Positions 22,701 to 35,043 of a DNA stretch of 64,000 nt are shown piece by piece. A model generated the notes under the pieces. That model was not told where the DNA came from, made no database searches, and worked only from the letters and a program-made list of their open reading frames with translations. Source of the DNA: Opisthocomus hoazin (Eukaryota; Chordata; Aves; Opisthocomiformes; Opisthocomidae). Every line of letters begins with the position of its first letter. The first letter of the stretch is position 1. The DNA lies in NCBI RefSeq assembly GCF_030867145.1, contig NC_134428.1:24717537-24781536 (forward strand), in the 5' to 3' direction. A program made the translations under genes and the position numbers.

Positions 22701-25700
22701 AGGTGGGAAAACTGCTCCCTAATTCTGTGCTGTGATCAGAACGGAGTCTAATCTGTTTCTTTCTAGGATGGAGGAGCACAAAAGCTGGAAAAGGCTAAAA
22801 TTACTCTGAACGACTGTTTAGCTTGTAGTGGCTGCATTACGTCAGCAGAGAGTGTTTTAATCACTCAACAGAGCCATGAAGAGCTGTGGAAAATGCTAAC
22901 TTTTAACAAGGTAGGTGACAAGTAGTGGCTAGGTAGGCTGCAGAGACTGAAAGTCTCAATAGGTTGGTGTGATGCGTCTGCAGAAGCACGCGTGGAAACA
23001 GCGCACGTAAAAATCAGAGATCTGAAGGATCTGAGGACATTCTCAGTGCGCTGTTGTGTTTGTTCTGATTTTTGAAAAGTAATCATGGGTTTGGAAAGGA
23101 CTGTTAATATAGTAAGTGACTGACTTCAGAGTTAAGCTGGGGGATACTTTCTGATGTTCTGGTGCGCTGAAAGTTCTACGTGTGCCATATGAATATTGCC
23201 TGAACAGTGACGGTGTTTGTTTGGTTCTTTCAAAGACTGCTGCTCCCAGTGAACAGAAGTTGGTGGTGGTTTCTGTGTCACCGCAGTCCAGAGCCTCACT
23301 AGCTGCAAGATGTAAAATGGGTGTTCTGGAAACAGCAAAGAAGTTGACCGCGTTCTTAAAGAGTTTAGGCAAGTGTGGTATTGCGTTCTGTTAATCACAG
23401 AGGGGACTGCTGGGGTGTACGTTAAGCGTGACTGTTGGGTGCACACAAGGTTGAGATGTGATTTAACCCCCCCACGGACTCATAACGTTTCGTACCTGGC
23501 ATTAGCTAAAATGCAAATTGTCTGCAACTTCAGTTGCATAATAAACTTGGAGCGATGGAAGGAAGGAGCTTTAAGCGATTTGCAGTCCTCCTGTCACTTT
23601 TGCTCATCTTACTTACGTGCTGCTGCGCCGGGGAAAAAGGTTCACCCTCGACTGCAGAGACTGATACCTGTAAAAAAGGCATAAAAAAGTTTGAATCCAA
23701 TTTGACCAGAGGAGGTTTTTGGTGGTTTGCCGTATCTTTCTTGTGAATTTTAACACAGACGCTGTACTGCCTAGGTGTGCACTATGTATTTGATACAACG
23801 TTCTCAAGAAACTTCAGCCTATTGGAGAGCCAACAAGAGTTTGTAAAACGCTTTCGAAAGCAGTCTGAAGACAAAAAGGCTTTGCCAATGCTAGCTTCTG
23901 CCTGTCCAGGTACGGTTATTAAATTAGTATGGAAATAATAAAATGGCATACGAATAGTACACTAGAACAAAAAAATCAAAAAGCTAGTCAGAAAAGTTGA
24001 GATGGATAAATTTACTTAGAGGATTGCTCTGTTCACGATACAGAGAGATCTTGGTATTAAGCCTGGGGTTGGGGGGAGTGTGGGCAGAGTAAAGTGCTGC
24101 TTCTTACGTTTTAATTTCATTTGCTAATTACGCTTTTATCAGGTTGGATCTGCTATGCAGAGAAAACCCATGGCAGTTTCATCATTCCGTACATCAGTAC
24201 CACCAAGTCTCCACAGCAGGTCATGGGCTCCTTGATCAAGGGCCATTTTGCAGAACAGCAGGTAAGGGTCCGAGGTATACTACGCTTAATGGCAAACTGC
24301 TAAAATTGAACGCTTTAAGCTGGTACTTTTTTATTTTGCTACATGTTATACGTTAGAGTTTAAAGGTAAAATTATCTTGCAGAAGCCAGCAAAGGCAGCA
24401 TCTTTCTCACTTCTATTTTATCAAATGAGAAGTTAGCAACTAGGGCAGTAACGCTAAGCACACGCTGCATGGACTACTTAAAACCTCTGCGTGTTATTTG
24501 GGAAGGCTGGAGAAACTTATTTTTCAGTGTCCCCGTGCTCCCATCTTGCCTGTGTGTGGTATTTTCATGTTGTTTAAAGCCGGTGAATAACTTAAAATAA
24601 ACTACCCCAAGACAAAACTTCAGTCAGTGCATACGTGCAGATCATGTCTTGTCTAAAAGTTACTTGCTTGTTCCCAGCTTAATGTTCTGTTTCAGTTTGA
24701 CATAGTTCTGTTCTCCGTCTTTAACCTTTGGAGTCTTTCCAAATGTAAATTTGATATTTAAAGACTGGAGTTATACTAATGGCCTAGATTCGTCCAGTAA
24801 GAAACTGAAGCGCCACTTCTGATTGCATGATTTATTGTCCATTAATGAGCAGTGGTTTAACACTTGCATTAAGTAAATGCTGACATCTGCATACTTGTTA
24901 CAAGAATTGGCAGCTACTGAGAATATTTGACACAAGATGCTGAAACAATAGCCTTGAGTCAATGACTTGTTTCCTCGGCTGTGCTTATTTCTTGGACGGT
25001 CATGAGGTTTTTTTATTTGGCTCCAGATCATTTCTTAGTTGCTGATGCAGGGGCTGGGTTTTAGTAGCGTGGAAGAAGCACATGCTCGAACTGCACAGTT
25101 AGGAGTTCACTTACTGCCTGACTTTGTCTGGATTGTCTGCACTGGCGAAAGGAGGGGAGGGGAACCTGGAAAAGACCACACTGCTGACACTTGCTACAAA
25201 CTAAAACTGGGTTCTATGAGATAAATACTTTAATGTACGTGTAAATGCGTGTGTGTGTATTAAAAAAAATAAATGCTCAGTAATAGTGGGGAGTATTTCC
25301 AGAAGCGTGGTGGCATTAGTTTCGTCATTCTCATTTGTACCTGGAAAACATCTCCCTCAAGACGGGTTTGGTATTGGCCAATCCAACTGCACAGCTTTGT
25401 CTTTCTTCCAGCACTTAACACCTGACCAGATATACCATGTAACAGTGATGCCCTGTTACGACAAAAAGCTAGAGGCTTCAAGGCCAGACTTTTTCAACCA
25501 AGAGTACCAAACTCGTGATGTGGACTGTGTAATCACCACGGGTAAGCAGAGCCAGAGGTAGTCCAGCTGATTTCTGGAAGCCTCAGAGCAAGGCGTTTGC
25601 TAGTTCTAATAACCCTTTGTCTCCGATGGAGGATGTAGTCTATGGATATTGCTGTGTGATGACACTTTAATAATGCAAATCATGTCCTGGTAAAAATTGC

Positions 25701-28700
25701 AGATGCAGTCTGATGTACTGATCTGTGGATTACGTTTTCCTTTATCCCCAAAATAAGAACTTTTTATGTCTGTGGTTCTCTTCTAGGAGAAGTGCTAAAG
25801 TTGTTGGAACAAGAAGGAGTGTCTCTATCAGGTGTAGATCCTGCTCCCTTGGATACCATGTAAGAACAAAATCTCATTTGCATCGTCAGTCGTGTTCTTT
25901 TGCATCCACAGTTTATAGAGTTCTGCAACAGAATTTGCCTTTTCACTAATGTTCTACACGAGGCTGCACGTGCTTGCGTTTGGTTTGTTTTCTTGTGTCA
26001 CTTGAGTCAGTACAATTGTCCGTTAAAATACTTAATCTGCAGAATATGATGAATTTCCACTTTTGAAGAATCTGTAACTATTTGCTCTGGATTTTAGTGG
26101 CCCAAGGATGAGCAGCTCTCCCTGTAAATCAGCAGGATTGCTGGAATTAGCATAGTAAGAGTATAATGGCAAAACATTGTGCAGAGAAGTACAAATCGCG
26201 TGACGGTCATTTACTTCAGTTACTGCTACTTACAGTAGAGCTGGTGGAACCCCTCAAAAATCTACCTGCAAACTTTGAAAAGTGAAGGAAGCTAGAGCAG
26301 TGATAAAAGAGTTTGCTAATAGAAAGCCTGTTACCGCACTGTGCTCAGTTTGCTTGTTTCTGTTCCGAGTTCAGACCTACTGCGAGGATTCCAGAATTAA
26401 AGCATAAATAAGAAATATTTAGGTCACTCAGAGACTCTAAGGATTAGCTGTTTGTAAAAAAATGAGATGTATAACATGTGCAAAGCAGATGAGGCTTTAG
26501 TTGCTTCAGCTGAGAAGTAACATCTGGTGAAGTGACAACTGCACAGAGATCTAAGTGACTACAGAAACATTAAAATCACATTTTACTCGTCGAAACTGCC
26601 ACGCAGTGGTGGCTCCGCACTGAACGCTAAACCAAAGCATTCTCCTCTTCAGTTTAAAAGAAATATCTTTGTAGCACTTTGCCTGTTAATAAATAGAGGG
26701 GCTACACATGTGGCAACCTTTAAGAATTATAAAAGATGATTAAATATATCATTCGAAAATTTACTGCTCAGGCTCTTTAAGTTCTTAGATGAAATTTTGG
26801 TACCCCAAATTCACAGCATCTAGCCCATGATTAGAACGTGATGCAAGTCTGCGTTCAGCTGTACCCCTTGCAGATGCAGCACTCTTGTTTGAAACGTGGG
26901 TGATTTCTAAACAGGCGTCAAGTCTTTCCAGTGCTGCCAAGCGCCATGGGCAGCCTCTGCTCGAGAGCTGCCTGATCAGCACCTGCACGTGGCAGAGCTG
27001 TGAAGGGAAGCGTCCTTACATCCAGCCTACTTCCTAGATTAGTTTTAACTGTTCTAAACATCGGTCACTCCTGTGCTTCTGGAGAGAAGGAGAATGTGAG
27101 ATGGTCTATTGCTTGATTTAAAATAACATTCGTGCCCAGAGCTGTGGCTTCCTGCTGCTGCATTTCCGTGGGTCGGTAGGTGTAGGCTGCACATAACACT
27201 AGCACAGATCTATTTATGCATGCTTTTTCCAGGATGTCTTCTTCTGTCATAACATATGCACAGATTGCTTTCACATCAAAAAAAGAAAAGTATCCTCAGC
27301 TGTAATAAACAGCTGCGTGGTTGAGTCCTAAAAGTACAACTTCAGAAGCTGCCCATGTAAACAAGCACTGCTGTTCTGCTGGCTTTATTGTTACACCGCT
27401 AGCAGAAAATTGAGGAGACAAAAAGATTCAAAGTGTTTGGGTCCCCTTAGGAGATGACATTATGGAAGTGTCAGTTATAACGTAGAACTGAATGTCTAAT
27501 TCCTTGATAAAATCTCTGGCCAACAACTCGGGAGTACATTCTGCGCGCGAGGGCTCATGCTCCTGGTGATGAAGTGCCTCTATAACCTTTTGCTGGCTTT
27601 AACGTACTGGGTGAATTGACTGGTTACAAACAGCACGTATTCCTCAGAGCTGGGAGCGTTCACATCAGCAGCCCAATGGCTGTTGTTCTGCTTTATCCTC
27701 CAGCACGTGGAAAAGCCCATTAAGAGGTTATTGCATTTGGCAGCGAGAAGGAGGTAAAGTGCCAGAAATCCCAGGACTTTTGCTGGTGTAATCGTTTGCT
27801 CCAGGCCGGCGCTGAAGCTTACTGGCAGCCTCATGCTAAGAGAGTAGCAGTACGTGAGGCCGGACACACTGAAACGTCTTGTTAATGAAGCTCAGTTCCT
27901 GTAAACAAGATCAAATTAAAAATAGTTTCCGAGGGTGATTGCAGGCTAAAGTGTTGCCTTCTGCAGTTCTCCCAAAGCTCAGATTTTATCTGCAAGAGGC
28001 AGCATCTTCGATTTGACTTGGAGCTGTTTGGCCTGAGTTCAAGTGTTTTCCCTTCTGCAGCTGTTAGCAGGAGAATGCAAGTGTCACTGCCTGAGGAGTG
28101 CTGCAAGCAGATCCCTCATCTCGTTACTCTCTCATAACAAAAGCTATTGTTGTGGCTCCCATCTGGTGAGCTATTCTCAAGAAACATGATCTTGACCTCT
28201 GAATAGCTGGTTGTGTTTTGGCGTGTCAGTGAGATGGAATTATTTTTGCAGAATTAGAATAACAGAACTTACATTAACATAGCTGTTCAACACCAAAGAC
28301 GTGCTGAACTTGAACCAGGATCCTGCTGAGGACAGCCATGTAGGGAGCAGATGTCCTGGCATCCTTAGGTCTGTTCACCTTTGTTGCTTAACTTTAAGCA
28401 CATGAAATCACAGCAGCGCGGATTTCGTCTCTCTGTGCCCGTGGTCATGGCACCGACACCTCCCCGAAGCGTTCGCTCGTGTCCCAGCAACCACATCTGA
28501 AGTAGCTGCTGTCAGAAAAAGCATTGTAGCACAGAACTAGAGCTTGCAATAGTGAGCTCCGCTGTTGTTGGTGTTGCAGAAAAGCTTGAACATGGATGAG
28601 ATGTCTCTTAACGGAGACGGGACTTCTGCTGGGCTGTGTTCCCCGAGGGAGGCACAGGGTGCACAGACCCATACCACCGTTTCCCTCCTCCCCTTTCTAA

Positions 28701-31604
28701 GTGCAACCCAGGAGGTTTGTAGAGGTGTTAAGCAGGAAGCTAACACAATACGCATGTCAGGTAATTGCCCTTGTAACTGAAACATTCCCAAACATGTTTT
28801 TCATATGTGAAGATGAAGCTGGCAGTGCACAGGTCAGGCCTTGTGGCATGTGACAGTATTTCCTCTGAGCCTGACCCAAGGGCTGCTAGGCAGCACAGGG
28901 TTAAGTCTCCTGGGCTCTGAAGCTGGAAACAGTTGGTTCCCAGGAGAAAGGGAAAAGCTAGGAGCTCAAAGGGGGCTGGTCTGTGGCTGCTTCTGGTGGT
29001 TTTGAGTCCCCTGGACTTTCGCATTTGTGCTGGCTGTTCCGTTTTAGCAAAGATGCCCCTAAACCTGTGTCTTTCTTCCTTTCCCCAGGTTTAGCAGCGC
29101 TGCAGGAGAGGAGCTCACTGGCCACTCCGGCGGTGGCTCGGGCGGCTATTTGGAGCACATATACAAGTACGCAGCCAAGGAGCTCTTTGGAATTCAAGTG
29201 GATACAATTCAGTACAAACCTTTGAAGTAAGAAGTTTAAAGTCCTACAGAAAGCCCTATTTTTATTGCAGTTCTGCTCATGCTGTTATCTTGCTGATAGG
29301 CTGAAACTTTCTTTGCAATGTTAAGCATTTTACTTCAAGGCATGGGAATTGGCTTCTCACTCCCACAGTTGCCGAGCTATAAATCAGCCAGCGCTCTGTG
29401 CAGCCTTTCCCTTGGAGACTCGGAGTCCCTTCACCACCCACACGCTTTATTCTGGCCTGATGGATTTTCCCAGTGTCAAGTTGCAGACAATTTTTAGAGT
29501 AATTTGGAAGACAGAGCTTGCATGGATCTGGGCTTCCTCACCCGCGATCAGACCAGTAAATTAGATGTATTACTAATCTAGCTATTGCAGAAGAGAAAAA
29601 TCTTGTGTCAGGGCTTTGGGGCTCTGTTCTGACTGTGTTGTGGCAAGACAGAAAACAAGTCACTTGAGTTTGAGCATGGAGGCTCATTCAGCTGAGGTTC
29701 CTGCTAGCTTCCCAGGTGGGGCATTAATGTAGCCTTTGTAATGAATTATTTCCCTGATTAGCAGTGTTTGTGTTTAGGATTGTCTGGTCTGGGAAGCCAA
29801 AGGAACAGTCCCCCCAAGTCTCAACATAAAATACTTGATGAAATTCAAATTACTGATTCTTCTATCAGGAACGGGTATTTCCACTGACCCGAGAAGTCTG
29901 GAAGCCTGCAGTAATGGTTTGCTCCCTGGTTTTATGACCCACTACAATTTAAAAGTTTCCTCAGTGGCCTCACTAATGTATAAGTTGGCTGAAGCCAACT
30001 CAGAAGGCCTGTCACAATGAAACTTTTGTTTAGGCTCCATTTGCTTCGATTTTAAGGATTTATTCAACACAGGTGTTCTGCAGCAGACTCAGTTTGGGTG
30101 GCAGGTCCTCAAACGAGACTGCAGAAGGCTCTGTAAGCTGGTTCCTTCATCTGTGTTGTTTGGGTGGCCAAGAACTAGGACAGCTTTCTCAAAAAAGATT
30201 TCACAAAGAACTTTGTTTTAGCACAGGGCTCTTTGAAGTTTAAAATGGAAGCTAATTTGGACAAGACATTTTCTCTGCTCTGGTTCCTCAGAAACAAGGA
30301 CTTCCAGGAGGTGACGCTGGAGAAGGATGGAGTGGTCCTGCTCCAGTTTGCTTTGGCATACGGGTTCCGAAACATACAAAACTTAGTGCAAAAGCTGAAA
30401 CGAGGGAAGTCGCCCTATCACTACGTTGAAGTCATGGCCTGCCCGTCGGGTAAGACTGAGCACCACTGGTACAATCCGTAGCTGTAAGAAGCTGTAGGAA
30501 ACTCACTAAAATACGAGAGCAGCAGGCGATTTCTCACATCCTGAATGTTGTGGCAAAGCCTTCAAACTCTGGAGATACGATAGTCACAGCATCAGAATTT
30601 CAGAGTTGTTTGCGTGTGTGTTTTCCTGCCTAGAAGCTAGTATTTCCTCAGGATTTAAGTAATTACAGTTAAATTCCATTATACAAAATTTGCACGACTG
30701 GTGCTCTTGAGGAGGTCCTCCTGGTTTTCTGAGCTCTTTGGTACACGAGGAGATTCTTCCTCTGAAATGGCACAAAGCTGACCATCGTGCTTGTAGAGAA
30801 CGCTCACTATGGCCGGTTAACAAAGTCGCTTTCTACCTGTTTTATTCCCTATTCCACTTTCTGCAACCCCTCCTATTTCTTCCTCCTGCTTCTCTTAGAA
30901 TCTGCCAGTGGAGAGCACAGGCAGCCTGGACCCAGCCCGCAGTGCTGCTGAGCTGCTGCTCTCGGCACGCCGAGCGACCGCTCCCTCCCCGAGGGCCCAC
31001 ACAGCTGCTCAGCACCGCGCCGGGCAGCCCCACGCTGCGCAGCCCGGCTCACGGCGCAGAGCCAGCGCGTACCGCAGGGCTGCTCAGCTTACCTTCAGCT
31101 CACACTCCAAGGCCAGTCTCTCCTGGGCTGTCTTCTGGAGGCACAGGAGCCAGAGCTCCCCACTGCTCCTGACCTCTGCCTGCACTGGGGACCAACAAGC
31201 CCCACTGCAGGAGCCAAGGGCAGTTATAAGGGTGTTCTCGTTTCTGTAACTGTTTGCAGCTGCAGAGTAAATTAACTGTTGTTGGCTTGTTGGGGTGTTT
31301 TTTTTTCTGCTAAAGCTGAAGTGCTTCCCAAACTCAGTAAGGTTTTCTCACTTTGTTGCACTCAGGCTGTTTAAATGGCGGCGGTCAGATCAAACTCGAC
31401 AGTGAATCCAGCAAGGAGCAGCTTCAGCAAGTCGAGAGGCTGTACGACTCTCTTCAGAGCGAAATCCCAGAGAAGAACCGGACTGTGACTGAGCTGTACG
31501 AGCAGTGGCTGGGTGGCGCGGGCTCAGAAAAGGCGGCGAGAGCTTTGCACACAGAGTACCACGCCGTGGAGAAACCGAGCGCTGGATTTAACATCAAATG
31601 GTGA
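19317..31604 (+). CDS. CIAO3: CIAO3 (NARFL/IOP1), cytosolic iron-sulfur assembly component 3
   Basis: Eleven exons: 19317-19382, 21101-21196, 22767-22910, 23236-23368, 23775-23909, 24143-24261, 25412-25541, 25787-25859, 29089-29226, 30292-30449 and 31366-31604 (TGA). They join to 476 residues, the human length, with the N-terminus [20 protein letters not shown]3 is an iron-only-hydrogenase-like protein that links early CIA steps to the CIAO1-CIAO2B-MMS19 targeting complex. The N-terminal cluster ligands fall at Cys24 and at Cys71, Cys74 and Cys77 (DCLACSGC). The H-domain cysteines are in [14 protein letters not shown], and [12 protein letters not shown]. The protein ends in Trp, a residue conserved in Nar1-type proteins and linked to docking on the CIA machinery. 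Intron 4 starts with GC rather than GT. Intron 8 (25860-29088) is the longest, at 3.2 kb. Confidence is very high. Confidence 0.97.
19742..19779 (+). repeat. Homopolymer C/A tract in CIAO3 intron 1
   Basis: A run of about ten C followed directly by about eighteen A, one G and six A. It looks like a slippage-prone simple repeat. It sits 100 bp upstream of a CR1 fragment but is not that element's tail. Confidence 0.8.
19881..20150 (+). mobile_element. CR1 LINE fragment, sense, in CIAO3 intron 1
   Basis: Shows the CR1 3' region: AGGAAGAAATTCTTCACC, then CACTGGAACAGGCTGCCCAG, ending CCATTCCAACCC..ATTCTATGATTCTA. The ATTCTATGA tail differs from the ATTCTGTGA tail of the other copies, so it is a different subfamily. 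It is 5' truncated, as usual for CR1. Confidence 0.9.
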
Positions 31605-31804
31605 AGACTGACGCCGTGAAGCCCGGATACAGACACTCGGTGCCTTTTTAACTCAGTTATATTTAAGATTCTCAAAAGACAGCTCAAGTTCTGTGCCATC
31701 CCTGGGAGTTTGCGATTTCTGACTCTCGTTAGGGATGAGAAGGTAACGCGCATATAGGCAGGCAATATTAATTCCTACAGCTTTATAGTTGTTGAAGTGA
31801 TGTA

Positions 31805-31810
31805 AATAAA
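31805..31810 (+). promoter_or_regulatory. CIAO3: CIAO3 poly(A) signal
   Basis: AATAAA 200 bp after the CIAO3 stop codon, followed by mixed sequence. It is the first canonical signal downstream, giving a short 3' UTR of about 220 nt. Confidence 0.75.
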
Positions 31811-34800
31811 AACCAAATGCTGACTTAAAACACATGTCGAAAGAAGCAGTACTGCATCCTGGCCTCTACACAGTCGAAGAACTAAATCTGCACTCCCTTT
31901 ACAACTCTGTTCCTCCCAGAACTGATGAATTTAGGGTACTGAAGGACTCGGCTTGCAGTGGGCTGTCGCCTCACTGAGGCGAGCTTCGTGCGACGTGACG
32001 GGCCTTACTCGTCCAGGCCTCGCTGTGTTACGGCTGTCTCTGGTGGGACAGCCTCGTTTCGTTACGAAGGGTCTCCTTGGACCTTGGGTCCTGTTCTTCT
32101 GTTCCACTGCTCCTGAGCGGCTGCCCTCGTGGTCCCGCTGCAGCACCTGGCCGAGGGGCTGGGTGCCCGCCGCCGGGCACCGCGGCGGAAGCGGCGTCTG
32201 CTGGGCGGTTCTGCTGCCTGCTGAAATGTGACTGGAATGAATGCTGGAGAACAAAAAGCTACAGTGATTTTTTTTGTTTTTTCTGTTAATTGTAACAATT
32301 GTCTGTAACTCTGGGCAATTCCATCTCTCTTTCTCCCCCTAAACGCGCAGTAGAGTCACAGAGCTGTCACACTCCCCGTCCTCAGCAGCCAGTTACCGAC
32401 GGGTAAAACCCTTCCGTTCAGAGAAAACTATTTTTTACAGTGTTTCGAGTGAGGATTTCTTGCCATCTTTATTTCCAGCGAAGGGCAAAGTCCTTGGTGT
32501 CTGCGAAAGGTGTTGCAACAGCTAATGGCAGGTGGCTGCGAGATGTAAAATTGCAACAAGCAGTTTACCCGCACAGTCCGAGAGGTCGGTACAGACACAT
32601 CTGGCTTCAGGCAGCGCGTTGCCAGACGGCGGATGGATGGGGAACGGATTTGGTCTCGTTACTGGAGACGCTGCGTGCGTGTCCTGCTCTCCGTGTTCTC
32701 ACATACGGGCATTTGCAGAACTATTTACAGAAAAGCAGCGGAATGAACAACTCTGCTTTGGTCTGTTTACTCCGAGTATCAGAGTGTCTGAGGTTACCGG
32801 GGGTGGGGAGGGAAGGCGGCAGCGGGGGGCTCTGCAGCTGCGCCTGCACTCGAGGGGAAGGGGCGCTGGCAGAGGGGGGAGCTCCCCTTGCGACTGCAAG
32901 ATATGAATATATGAATATTTCTCCTTTTTCCCATCACTGCTATGTGAGGAAGAAGGACTGTGCAGAGGGTAAAGCGGCTGAAACCTGACCACAAAGCCAC
33001 CGCGCCGCTGTGCTCCTTCAGAGCAGATGCAGAGGGGCCTGGTGACTGCGCCCGGCCCAGGCTGCAGCCTCGCCCACACCCCCGTCCCCCCTCAGCCGCG
33101 CTCGGCTGCCGCAGGCCGGGAGCTCCGGGCTGTCGGGGAGCAGCCAGCAGACCTCGGCCTCGCCACGGCGTCCCTGGCAGCGCGCCGGCGTCCTGCTCAA
33201 GGCCTCCTCCGGCCTCTATGCAACGTAAGCCAACAGCGCAAAGGACATTTTTAAAACATTTTTAATGAAAAGCTTTACGTTTGCCAGGTGTTGCTGATCA
33301 CTTAGTGAGTTCACAGTGTTGGTAAGGCGAGAGCCCCCCACGGCTTCCCCCTCCCCACCCCAGCCACGCCGTCCCACACGCTGCGCTGAACCGGGACAGA
33401 TCCACCTGCGGCAGGAGACGCCGACGCAGAGCCAGCCCAACGCGCTGAAACGCCGAGCCCGTCACCGCCACGTCGGTGCGAAGAAAAACCTCCTGTTCCT
33501 GGTGAGGACACGCGCGGCCGGCCAGAAGGGTGCAAATAAATAAAACTCAAGTAGCTGGAGAGTGAACAGTGCAGGGGGGGGTCCACATTTTGTCTCTTCG
33601 CCGGTGACCACGTTACCAACGCGCGCGCCGCTAAAGCCGTCGCAGGACTCTCTGCTCGCAACGCAGCGAGAGCTCGGCTCCCGCCGGGGTACACAGGGCA
33701 GCCTGGGCTGCTCCCAGCCCCGCAGCCGCTATCAGCGGGACCAGACGCGGTCCCGGGGCCCTCCCCGAGCAGAGGCGGGCGCGTCTCCCCCAGGTGCAAA
33801 CAAACCCAGAGGAGCCCCGGGAGCCTCTGCGAACGCTGCCTTTACGTTGCCACCGAGTCGCTCCGAGGCAGCAGCACCGAGGCGACGCGTGCAGCAGGAC
33901 CAAGCCTTCCCCTCCCGTGGGGGAGAGCGGATTCTAGCACTAACTTCACAAAAACTAAAACCTTTGTCTAGTTTCTAGCCAGGGAAGAAACGGCCGTGAG
34001 CCAGGCGTCAGTAGTAACGGCTGCAGTTCGCAGTCCATGCATGAAAGACCCTGAAGTCAACTCCATTCCAGTGTTGGGAACGATAAAAGTTTGTGTAAAA
34101 CGACAGCGTGCGGCGCAGGATGGCGGGACCAGTCCCTCCGTGCTCACGCGACCGACGCGCGACGGGCGGCCCCGAGCCAGCCGCACGCGCGGGACGCCGA
34201 GGCGCAGCCGACACCGGAGCCGTGCCCCGCGCAGCACCCTGCAAGCCCAGACCCCTCGGCGGGATCCCCACGGCTGCTCAGAGCCACCGGCGAGCCCTGG
34301 GGCTTGCCCCAAAAGAAAAAAAAAACCCACAGACTACCGGTTTGTAACGCAGCTCCCCGCCACCCGCAAACAAAAGCTCTGCGCATTTCCCAGGCTTAAA
34401 AAAATCAAAATACAGCACGGATTCTGCGCAAACTGCAGGCTCAAGAGGCTGAAGAGCCGCTCCCCAGCTCCTGCACTAAAGAAAAGGCCACGAAAAGGGA
34501 AGCTTCAGCCCAGTGGTTCCCAGTTCTCAGTCTTGGGGGGGGGAGCAGCAGCGGGCGCGCAGCGGCACGTGGTTTGCTGCCGAAAAACTGCCTCGCGCCT
34601 TGGGAAGAGTTTTACAAGGCCCGGGGGTCGGAGCGCGCTCTCCTCCGGCCCGATCTCCACCCGAGCGCGCTCCGCAGGGTCGCAGCTCCCCTGGCTCCCG
34701 CAGGCAAAGGGCTGCAGGAGGGGTGGCAGCTCCTGCACCCACCGATGTGGATGTCACGAGCACGTGCGCGTCCGCTCCTCCAAAAGACCTCCTGATCCTC

Positions 34801-35043
34801 GGGCAGGAGCAACCGCGGCGACCCGCTGCCGGCACCCGCGCTCCCTTCCCTCGGCGAAGCTCCCCGGGGCGTCGGGCACGGCGCTGGAGGGAGCAGAGCC
34901 CAGCAGCCGCAGAGCGAGCGGGTGAAAGACAAAAAAACCCCTTCCCGAGGGGTCTCACGGGAGCGGAGTCCGAGCCGGGCGGACGCAGCCCCGGAGGAAC
35001 CCGCGACGGGACGCTGCGAGGTGGGAGCCACCGCCATGGCTGC
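31811..35043. other. Interval between convergent CIAO3 and HAGHL, CpG-rich in its right half
   Basis: No protein-coding gene recognised. From about 32.9 to 35.0 kb the sequence is GC- and CpG-rich with long, low-complexity open frames on both strands that match nothing I know. Part may be HAGHL 3' UTR, since HAGHL has no clear AATAAA within 1.7 kb of its stop. An ATTAAA on the minus strand at 33261-33266 is one candidate. Confidence 0.5.

Noticed and set aside
30738-31249. Frames of 144 and 113 codons inside CIAO3 intron 10
   Set aside because: Low complexity and GC-rich; they match no CIAO3 isoform that I know and are not bounded by suitable splice sites in phase.
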